DNA of 12,662 bases from an uncultured Selenomonadaceae bacterium. GTDB lineage: Bacteria > Bacillota > Negativicutes > Selenomonadales > Selenomonadaceae. The translations under genes and the position numbers were made by a program. Positions within the stretch are counted from its first letter, which is position 1, and every line of letters begins with the position of its first letter. Of this stretch, positions 1-5,583 are shown piece after piece. The stretch spans positions 1 to 12,662 of the forward strand of contig CALZDE010000039.1 of NCBI GenBank assembly GCA_945637225.1, written 5' to 3'. The notes beneath the pieces were generated by a model, which did no database searches, was not told where the DNA came from, and worked only from the letters and a program-made list of their open reading frames with translations.

Positions 1-807
1 GTCGGTAATGATAACGGATTCGTCCTGTGGCTCACTGAAGGCGGTCTTTAATTTGGCAAGAGATTTTTTCAGTTTATCGAAATCTCCTTCTGCCATATCT
101 GATACGAGGGTATTAGGTGCAAGTCCTGCCATATAAGCCGCTTCCTTTGCAGTGACAGGGCCAAAGCCAAGGCATACATTTAAAATAGCTTTGTGAAGCT
201 TTTCCTCGGTCTGACGGCGGATGGAGGTCATGATAGGTGAAGGAATAAAAGGAACCTCTGTATTAGTCACAAGATCGTCAAGACTTTCTGTCAAAAGATT
301 CAGCTTATCCTGCACAGGCGGAAATTCGTAAGCATCCCCCGGAAGAATGGTACGGACACGGCTGGAATTAGTGCCTACCTTACGGAGTGCGTCAATAATA
401 ATACCGTCCTGCACAAGAATGATATTACTGTATTTACCCATCAGTTCCATGACAATGCTTTTGGTGACAATCTGTCCGCCAGCAGCTAATACATCAATAT
501 CCATAATGAGAAGGCGGTCAAGTCCCTGCTGATAAACTCTAGCGATACGGCCAGTTTCCAAATGTTTTCTCAGTACCATGCAGAACATAGGTGGCTCGGT
601 AGGATTATCGGGAGCCTTTTCTATAAGGTGAACTGCTGGGTTCTGCGGATTTATGGAAATATTTACCATGAGATTTTTGCCTGGCTGCCGAACCAGAAGA
701 ATGATAGATTGCTTATTAGGCTGATTTATGCGATCAATGCGCCCACCGGCAACGGCTCTGTCAATTTCGATAGAGAGAGGGTGCATGGAGATTCCGTCAA
801 GACTCAA
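1..807 (-). CDS. rqcH: RqcH (NFACT family, Rqc2 homologue), N-terminal half; 3' part lies outside the window
   Basis: Ribosome quality control factor. In this family the protein binds the obstructed 50S subunit with its peptidyl-tRNA and recruits tRNA-Ala to add a C-terminal alanine tail, a degradation signal. Older annotations call it fibronectin-binding protein FbpA/YloA. The 269 visible codons cover the NFACT-N domain (about residues 1-170), with MSLDG at the start, PPMFCMVLRKHLE at 72-84, GLDR at 95-98 and MELMGKYSNIILV at 120-132. A helix-hairpin-helix segment follows (GFGPVTAKEAAYMAGL, 214-229). D97-R98 falls on the Asp-Arg pair known to be essential in B. subtilis RqcH (D97/R98), with identical numbering, which supports the TTG start at 807. 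That start has AAAGGAG 8 nt upstream; the first in-frame ATG (residue 8) lacks a comparable site. Family members are about 570-590 residues, so roughly half is missing. It is transcribed divergently from cca. Confidence 0.93.
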   Translation of the reverse strand, partial: MSLDGISMHPLSIEIDRAVAGGRIDRINQPNKQSIILLVRQPGKNLMVNISINPQNPAVHLIEKAPDNPTEPPMFCMVLRKHLETGRIARVYQQGLDRLLIMDIDVLAAGGQIVTKSIVMELMGKYSNIILVQDGIIIDALRKVGTNSSRVRTILPGDAYEFPPVQDKLNLLTESLDDLVTNTEVPFIPSPIMTSIRRQTEEKLHKAILNVCLGFGPVTAKEAAYMAGLAPNTLVSDMAEGDFDKLKKSLAKLKTAFSEPQDESVIITD

Positions 808-839
808 TGTAAATTCTCCTTTCAGTTTTAACGTAATTA

Positions 840-858
840 TTATTTTATCATAAAATAA
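840..858. promoter_or_regulatory. Perfect 19-bp palindrome, possible operator
   Basis: TTATTTTAT-C-ATAAAATAA is a perfect inverted repeat centred on C849, with nine pairs each side. It covers the likely rqcH -10. Its core TTTTAT-N-ATAAAA recurs at 8576-8588, over the likely fur -10. The one-base centre and length resemble Fur/PerR-type boxes in geometry, but the half-sites do not match the canonical Fur, PerR or Zur sequences. The palindrome could also arise by chance in an AT-rich promoter. Confidence 0.35.
842..850 (-). promoter_or_regulatory. Candidate extended -10 promoter element for rqcH
   Basis: On the minus strand the sequence reads TGATAAAAT, an extended -10 hexamer (TAAAAT at 847-842), about 35 nt upstream of the TTG start. 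No good -35 is visible at 16-18 bp spacing, so the call rests on the extended -10 and on position. The element lies inside the 19-bp palindrome at 840-858. A second weak -10 on the same strand (TATACT, 875-870) is an alternative. Confidence 0.4.
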
Positions 859-879
859 GGAAAAATAATAGTATATGTT

Positions 880-898
880 ATTTAACCACTGGTTTAAT
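880..898. promoter_or_regulatory. Inverted repeat beside the cca -35, possible operator
   Basis: The core AACCA-C-TGGTT is a perfect repeat centred on C889. It extends to 880-898 with 8 of 9 pairs matched (mismatch 883/895). It abuts the cca -35 (898-903) and sits between the two divergent promoters, where a regulator could act on both genes. No binding protein is recognised from the sequence. Confidence 0.3.
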
Positions 899-926
899 TG
901 ATAATTTTTATAAAGAATGGTATAAT
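898..926 (+). promoter_or_regulatory. Sigma-70/SigA-type promoter of the cca transcript
   Basis: The -35 is TTGATA (898-903), followed by a 17-bp spacer and the -10 TATAAT (921-926). The -10 is preceded by TGG, which makes it an extended -10. Matches are 5/6 and 6/6, the best promoter in the window. Transcription should start near 933, leaving a leader of about 30 nt before the cca ATG. It probably also drives the unknown gene and recJ, since no terminator lies between them. Confidence 0.8.
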
Positions 927-961
927 AGATAGGATTATGATGAGGATAAGAAGGTGAAATT

Positions 962-2215
962 ATGCTGACAGAGCAGGAATTTGCAGATAAGATAAATAGT
1001 GCTGGGGGACGTGCCTTTATCGTGGGCGGTTATGTGCGTGACCAGCTGATGGGACGGCAGGCAAAGGATAAGGATTATGTGGTCTGTCATATCACAAAGG
1101 AAAAATTTGTTGAGCTTTTTCCCGAAGCAAAGCTAGTGGGACAGTCATTTCCTGTTTATTTGGTAGACATTTTTGATAAGCATTGTGAGGTTTCCTTTGG
1201 GCGTAAGGAGCGGAAGGCTGGCATTGGCTATCGCGGTTTTGATGTTAAATTTGATGACAGTATAACCATTGAGGAAGATTTGGCTCGTCGTGATACTACC
1301 ATGAATGCCCTCGCGATGGATTTAAAGACAGGAGAAGTCATTGATTTATTTGGTGGCAGGGAGGATATTCAAAAGGGAATTGTCAGGGCTATTTCGGAAT
1401 GCTTTAAGGAGGACCCGGTGCGGGCACTCAGGGCGGCTCGTCAGGCGGCACAGCTGGGTTTTGATGTTGATGATAATACCCTTCGTTTAATGGGAGAATG
1501 CAGGGAAGAGCTTCTGCTTGAACCAAATGAGCGTATTTTTAAGGAAATGTCAAAAGCTTTAGAGGCTCCAAGACCGTCAGTTTTCTTTCGGATTTTAGAG
1601 AAGGCTGATTTACTGAAGGATATTTTCCCGGAAATTCATGCTCTCATCGGCAAGACTCAGCCTGTGGAATTTCATCCAGAGGGTGACAGCTTTGAGCATG
1701 TTATGGATATTGTGGACAAGGTAGCAGCAAAGACAGATAATATCATAGCTCGTTTTGCTGGCCTTGCTCATGATTTAGGCAAGGGGCGGACTCCTATGGA
1801 TATGCTTCCACATCATTATGGGCATGAGGTGAAGGGGCTTGATGTGCTTCGTGACTGGAATAAGCGAATGACAATTCCAAAGGGATGGCTAAAAGCTGCA
1901 AATTTTGTTATCAAGGAACACATGAGAGCACCTATTATAAAAAAAGAGGGGAAAATTGTTGATTTGCTATTAGCGACAAGGAGCATAGAAAGAGAGCTTC
2001 CTTATGCTGATTTCAAGGAAATTATCAGGGCCGACCATAATACACTTCCTAATTACTTAGAGCAGGGAGAAGATATTATTAAGCTTATGCTTACGGTATC
2101 TGGAAATGACGCACCTGAGCATATAAAGGGAAAGGCGATTGGTGAATGGGTTCACCGTCAGCAGTTAAGCATATTTTATCAGTGGGAAACAATTTCAAGG
2201 TTAAAGGGTGAATAA
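962..2215 (+). CDS. cca: CCA-adding tRNA nucleotidyltransferase, E. coli-type with HD domain
   Basis: Adds or repairs the 3'-terminal CCA of tRNA, using CTP and ATP without a nucleic-acid template. At 417 residues it matches E. coli Cca (412) along its length. The nucleotidyltransferase head has GGYVRDQLMG (22-31), the metal-binding pair D36/D38 (KDKDYV), and EEDLARRDTTMNALA (104-118), whose RRD belongs to the nucleotide-selecting motif. Then come DPVRALRAAR (151-160) and EPNERIFKEMSKAL (187-200). The second half carries an HD phosphohydrolase domain: H238, H246, H270-D271 in AHDLGKG, and HHYGHE at 284-289. In E. coli this domain has phosphatase and 2',3'-cyclic phosphodiesterase activity. 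B. subtilis Cca lacks it. The ATG has AAGGTG 5 nt upstream. The stop overlaps the ribosome binding site of the next gene, suggesting coupling. Poly(A) polymerase is a possible alternative, made unlikely by the full-length match to Cca. Confidence 0.93.
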   Translation: MLTEQEFADKINSAGGRAFIVGGYVRDQLMGRQAKDKDYVVCHITKEKFVELFPEAKLVGQSFPVYLVDIFDKHCEVSFGRKERKAGIGYRGFDVKFDDSITIEEDLARRDTTMNALAMDLKTGEVIDLFGGREDIQKGIVRAISECFKEDPVRALRAARQAAQLGFDVDDNTLRLMGECREELLLEPNERIFKEMSKALEAPRPSVFFRILEKADLLKDIFPEIHALIGKTQPVEFHPEGDSFEHVMDIVDKVAAKTDNIIARFAGLAHDLGKGRTPMDMLPHHYGHEVKGLDVLRDWNKRMTIPKGWLKAANFVIKEHMRAPIIKKEGKIVDLLLATRSIERELPYADFKEIIRADHNTLPNYLEQGEDIIKLMLTVSGNDAPEHIKGKAIGEWVHRQQLSIFYQWETISRLKGE

Positions 2216-2216
2216 C

Positions 2217-2981
2217 ATGGAACAGGATAAATTTTTATTAGGTCATATTTATGGTTTTTTGCGTGGGCTAAAGGAATTTTTTACTTTATATGATGTGTGT
2301 CTTGACAGCGATTCTCTTGATTATCAGGAGTATGAAGCTGAAAGAATTAAATTAAAGGAAATTGCAGATATAAATCCAAAGGAATTTGCTATTATTGCCA
2401 GTCTTTTGTATAAAAAATTATGGTATGAAAAGAAGGTCAAGGCAGGCGAAAACGGCGGTGAGGGATATATCTTCTTTGAGGATAAATATTTTTATGTCAG
2501 CAGAGGTCTTACCGATAATGGTTATGATACCTATGTAATGTGCTTGGCAGAAAGTGATGATGTAGAAATCGAATACTGCTATGTAATAACAGGTCAGTTT
2601 GGCTTCTTTGAGCTTTTATTCCTTGAAGATGAATACTGGATGAATATTTTTGAAGAAAAATATGGTGTAAAATTAGAGAGGAAGATGGGAACTGCTATTT
2701 CTGCTGTTTTAAAGGGTAATGTTATTAGCTCCACCTATGACGAAAGACTGCACAATTGGAAGGAGCTGGCAGATATTTATTATCAGCTTGCTTTGTTTAA
2801 GAAGGAATATGCTTCTGATGAAATGATTCTTATTGATGAGTTTAATATCTGGAAACAGGCTCTTAAATATATGCAGGAGGATGGTGTTTATCCTGAGATT
2901 AATACCATTATCAAGGATTATATATGTGACAGAATTAAGGAAAATGCGTCTCTTAGAATGGCAGTTTCTTATAATGGATAG
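2217..2981 (+). CDS. Protein of unknown function, translationally coupled to cca
   Basis: I do not recognise this family. The product is 254 residues, soluble-looking, acidic and rich in Tyr, Phe, Asp and Glu. It has no signal peptide, membrane segment, cysteine cluster or catalytic signature that I can name. The middle (about residues 80-150) alternates acidic and aromatic residues (for example YIFFEDKYFYVSRG) and looks like beta structure; the ends look helical. I chose ATG 2217, one base after the cca stop, because AAGGGTG lies 6 nt upstream; a GTG at 2208 would add three residues and overlap cca. It lies between cca and recJ with no terminator, so it is probably cotranscribed. Its base composition is more AT-rich than its neighbours: 240 bases counted by hand (2221-2400 and 2461-2520) gave 74 G+C, about 31%. 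That could reflect a lineage-specific or transferred gene. It is real on coding grounds: one long open frame, good binding site, tight spacing. Confidence 0.85.
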   Translation: MEQDKFLLGHIYGFLRGLKEFFTLYDVCLDSDSLDYQEYEAERIKLKEIADINPKEFAIIASLLYKKLWYEKKVKAGENGGEGYIFFEDKYFYVSRGLTDNGYDTYVMCLAESDDVEIEYCYVITGQFGFFELLFLEDEYWMNIFEEKYGVKLERKMGTAISAVLKGNVISSTYDERLHNWKELADIYYQLALFKKEYASDEMILIDEFNIWKQALKYMQEDGVYPEINTIIKDYICDRIKENASLRMAVSYNG

Positions 2982-3010
2982 TGGTTAGTTTGTAGGAGGA
3001 CTTTTGATAT

Positions 3011-5005
3011 ATGAGAATTTGGCGTGTTCAGCCTGACTGTAAAACAGAGGCGGCAAAGCTGGCTAGTGCATTGGGTATATCTATTTTTTTGGCGAGTATT
3101 TTAATAAATAAAGGATTTAATACAGAAGAATTGGCGAAGAATTACCTTCATCCTGAAAATACGCCTGATTACGACTCTTTTCTATTGCCTGACATGGACA
3201 AGGCGGTTGAACGTATTAAAAAAGCCATAGATAAAAAAGAGAAAATTGTAGTTTATGGTGATTATGATGTAGATGGTATTACCGCTACGGCAATTTTGGT
3301 GCGGAATTTTCGTGCATTAGGAGCAGAGGCAGCTTATTTTAATCCTTCCCGTTTTAAGGAAGGCTACGGAATGAAGCACGTGGAGACTTTAGAACAGCTT
3401 TATGATGAGGGTGCAAAATTAATTGTCAGCGTGGACTGTGGTATTACTGATGGTGAACGGATTGAGGCGATGAAGGGAAAGCTCGACTTTGTCATTACAG
3501 ACCATCATCAGCCGGGTGAGACCTTGCCTGGCGCAGTGGCAGTTGTGGATGCTCATCGCAGTGATTCCAAATACCCATATAAATTTCTTTGTGGGGCGGC
3601 AGTTGCTTATAAGCTTAGTCAGGCCCTTTGGCAGTTTATAAAGGGAGACAAGAATAAAGCCATCGGTCTTGAACTGGCGGCAGTAGCTACTATTGCAGAT
3701 ATTGTGCCATTGACGGGAGAAAACCGCCGTATTGCCTTTATGGGGCTGAAAAAAGCAGAAAATACAAAGATAACTGGCCTTCAGAGTCTTATTCACGCGG
3801 CTGGCTATACTGGCAAGAGACTTACAGGAGAAAGCGTGGGCTTTGGCATTGGGCCTCGCCTTAACTCCACAGGCCGTTTGAAATCCGCAAAAATGGGTGT
3901 AGAGCTTCTTCTGACGGAAAATCAGGAGGAAGCTGACCGTATGGCTAAGGAGATCAATGACCTTAACAATGACAGGAAGGATATTGAAGATAAAATACAT
4001 GACGATGTAGCAAGACAGCTTGCCGAAGTGGATATTTTCCATTCATCAGCACTTGTTGTACATGGCGAGGGCTGGCATGAGGGCGTTATCGGTACGCTGG
4101 CAAACAAGCTTCTTGAAAAATACTGCCGTCCGATTTTTATTATCAGTGTCAAGGATGGCGTGGGTGTAGGCTCTGCACGTTCTGTTGATGGCATGCACTT
4201 ATTTAAGGCTTTGTCGGAGGCTTCTAAGATATATCCTGATATGTTTTTGGCTTTTGGCGGTCATGCGAAGGCGGCAGGCTTTTCCTTGAAGGAAGAAAAC
4301 ATAGAGAAATTTACTTCTTTTATGCAGAAGTATGCAGAGGAAAATCTTGCTCCAGCAGATTACATTCACAAGGATATTATCTCTTTGGAGGAAAATCCAC
4401 AGAATGTAGATATAAATATGGTTGAGGAGCTTTCACTTTTAGAGCCTTGCGGTGAAGCTAACAAACCACCGCTTTTTGCCTGCCGTAATGTTCGTTTTTC
4501 CAATGTTCGTGCAGTAGGTGATGGCAAGCATTTGCAGATGTCTTTGGGGGACTATGGCAATGGCGTCCGTGGCGTAGCCTTCCGTATGGGTGAGGAGCTT
4601 AACAGGGTGCGTTCAAGCGTTATGGATATGACCTATGACCTTTCCATTAATGAGTATAATGGGAGACGTTCTGTACAGTTTAGGGTGGATTCTTTGGAGT
4701 CACCTGTTTATGAAGGTACTAAGAGGGCTTTGTCAGTAGAAAATTTGCGTGTGCTTTACAGCAGAATAAAGGAAATACAACAGCTTAAAGGACCTATCAG
4801 TACAGCACCAGAGATTTTCTTTAAGGAATTTCCGCTGGCTGATTTCGATGCAGATGCAGACTTTCTTTCAAATGGCGTAAAGGTACTTGTGGAAGCGGGG
4901 CTTTTGACTTTGAGCGAGGATAAGGAATATTACTTATTGGGAAACAGGCTGTGTCAGAAAATTGAAGACACACCTCATTTTAGACTGATTAATAATATCC
5001 TTTAA
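3011..5005 (+). CDS. recJ: Single-stranded-DNA-specific exonuclease RecJ
   Basis: A 5'-3' exonuclease of the DHH family, acting on single-stranded DNA in RecF-type recombination, mismatch repair and base-excision repair. Catalytic motifs appear in order: YGDYDVDG (82-89; D84, D86, D88), VDCGITD with D142, ITDHH (162-166, the DHH motif) and IADIVPL with D230. The DHHA1 domain has GWHEGVIG (354-361), SARSVDG (388-394) and GGHAKAAGF (416-424). The OB-fold region follows, including LEPCGEANKPPLFA (477-490). At 664 residues it is longer than E. coli RecJ (577) and shorter than B. subtilis RecJ (786); residues from about 565 to the end form a C-terminal extension beyond the core. The ATG has AGGAGG 11 nt upstream. 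It follows the unknown gene by 29 nt with no promoter or terminator seen, so it likely belongs to the cca transcript. All catalytic residues are present. Confidence 0.96.
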   Translation: MRIWRVQPDCKTEAAKLASALGISIFLASILINKGFNTEELAKNYLHPENTPDYDSFLLPDMDKAVERIKKAIDKKEKIVVYGDYDVDGITATAILVRNFRALGAEAAYFNPSRFKEGYGMKHVETLEQLYDEGAKLIVSVDCGITDGERIEAMKGKLDFVITDHHQPGETLPGAVAVVDAHRSDSKYPYKFLCGAAVAYKLSQALWQFIKGDKNKAIGLELAAVATIADIVPLTGENRRIAFMGLKKAENTKITGLQSLIHAAGYTGKRLTGESVGFGIGPRLNSTGRLKSAKMGVELLLTENQEEADRMAKEINDLNNDRKDIEDKIHDDVARQLAEVDIFHSSALVVHGEGWHEGVIGTLANKLLEKYCRPIFIISVKDGVGVGSARSVDGMHLFKALSEASKIYPDMFLAFGGHAKAAGFSLKEENIEKFTSFMQKYAEENLAPADYIHKDIISLEENPQNVDINMVEELSLLEPCGEANKPPLFACRNVRFSNVRAVGDGKHLQMSLGDYGNGVRGVAFRMGEELNRVRSSVMDMTYDLSINEYNGRRSVQFRVDSLESPVYEGTKRALSVENLRVLYSRIKEIQQLKGPISTAPEIFFKEFPLADFDADADFLSNGVKVLVEAGLLTLSEDKEYYLLGNRLCQKIEDTPHFRLINNIL

Positions 5006-5023
5006 AATTCGCTTGATTTTTGT

Positions 5024-5052
5024 TTGATTTTGGTGTAGAATTGAAATACAAT
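5024..5052 (+). promoter_or_regulatory. Candidate promoter of the Hpt gene
   Basis: TTGATT (5024-5029), a 17-bp spacer and TACAAT (5047-5052) match the vegetative consensus at 4/6 and 5/6. Predicted start of transcription is near 5059, giving a leader of about 20 nt that contains the TTGGAGG binding site. It lies just after the recJ stop and implies that the Hpt gene can be expressed separately. Confidence 0.55.
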
Positions 5053-5079
5053 ATCAGATGCATTTTGGAGGTATTGAGA

Positions 5080-5493
5080 ATGGCTATAGCAACTATGAAA
5101 GAGTTTTATGAAATAATTGGTGGCGGTTATGCTGTTGCGGCTAAGCGTCTGCCTAGTGAGCGTATATTGAAGAAATTTGCCATGAAGTTTGCAAATGATA
5201 CTAGCTTTGCTGATACTGCTGCTGCTATTGAGGCTGAAGACTGGTTCAATGCCTTCCGAGCTTCCCATACCTTAAAGGGCGTAACACTTAACATGAATTT
5301 TGAGAAACTGATGAATTCCAGCAGTGAATTGACAGAATTTTTGCGTCCAAGTAATTATGGAGAGGCAAGCAAGCCTGATTATAAGCCAGTTTATGAGCAG
5401 GGTGTTGATGCAGTGAAAGTAAAGGCTCTGTTTGAGAATGTTAAGGCTGATTATGAAACAGTAATTGCTGCTGTTAGTCAGTTAGAAGCGTAA
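5080..5493 (+). CDS. Stand-alone histidine phosphotransfer (Hpt) domain protein
   Basis: A 137-residue protein that is essentially one Hpt domain. Such proteins relay phosphate between the receiver domain of a hybrid kinase and a response regulator via one histidine. The signature is FRASHTLKG (59-67), with H63 as the predicted phosphorylated residue. It sits in a helical region continuing into LNMNFEKLMNSSSELTEFLR (70-89), which is the usual Hpt pattern; the last third is a further helical region. No kinase, receiver or ATPase sequence is fused to it. I chose ATG 5080 because TTGGAGG lies 8 nt upstream; the frame is open back to 5020, but those 20 codons overlap the candidate promoter and have no family look. 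It has its own promoter and terminator, and no two-component gene is nearby, so its partners must be encoded elsewhere. Similar orphan Hpt proteins occur in gut Firmicutes (from memory). Partner and pathway are unknown. Confidence 0.88.
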   Translation: MAIATMKEFYEIIGGGYAVAAKRLPSERILKKFAMKFANDTSFADTAAAIEAEDWFNAFRASHTLKGVTLNMNFEKLMNSSSELTEFLRPSNYGEASKPDYKPVYEQGVDAVKVKALFENVKADYETVIAAVSQLEA

Positions 5494-5505
5494 ATTGGTT
5501 GTAAC

Positions 5506-5540
5506 AAAGCTGTTACGTTTGTATTGCGTGACGGCTTTTT
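5506..5540 (+). terminator. Intrinsic terminator after the Hpt gene
   Basis: Left arm 5506-5517 pairs with right arm 5527-5538 over 12 positions, two of them G-U wobbles (5514/5530 and 5511/5533), around a 9-nt loop. The right arm runs into TTTTT (5536-5540). It begins 12 nt after the Hpt stop. A smaller perfect hairpin, GTAACA-AAGC-TGTTAC (5501-5516), shares bases with the left arm and cannot form at the same time. Confidence 0.75.
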
Positions 5541-5547
5541 ATATATT
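5519..5547 (+). promoter_or_regulatory. Candidate rel promoter nested in the terminator
   Basis: TTGTAT (5519-5524) lies in the terminator loop. A 17-bp spacer follows, then TATATT (5542-5547, 5/6 to the -10 consensus). The -35 matches at only 3/6, although the TTG is intact. The predicted start near 5554 gives a rel leader of about 30 nt. If this promoter is not real, rel depends on read-through of the terminator. Confidence 0.35.
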
Positions 5548-5583
5548 TCTATGGATAGAAAATTTAGTGATGGTGGTGTTATT

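Noticed and set aside
347..831. Two plus-strand open frames at 347-532 and 562-831
   Set aside because: They lie antisense to rqcH, whose minus-strand frame is open throughout and has clear family motifs. Neither has a good binding site or a recognisable product.
2208..2216. GTG at 2208 as start of the unknown gene
   Set aside because: The ATG at 2217 has AAGGGTG at proper spacing. The GTG lies within that same binding site and adds only three residues.
3419..4194. Minus-strand open frames of 207 and 90 codons inside recJ
   Set aside because: They are shadows of recJ, which has complete catalytic motifs on the other strand. They overlap each other in different frames.
5524..5583. TTG at 5524 or ATG at 5551 as the rel start
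   Set aside because: The TTG lies within the terminator hairpin. The ATG lacks a binding site and would precede the predicted transcription start. The Rel numbering aligns well from 5584.
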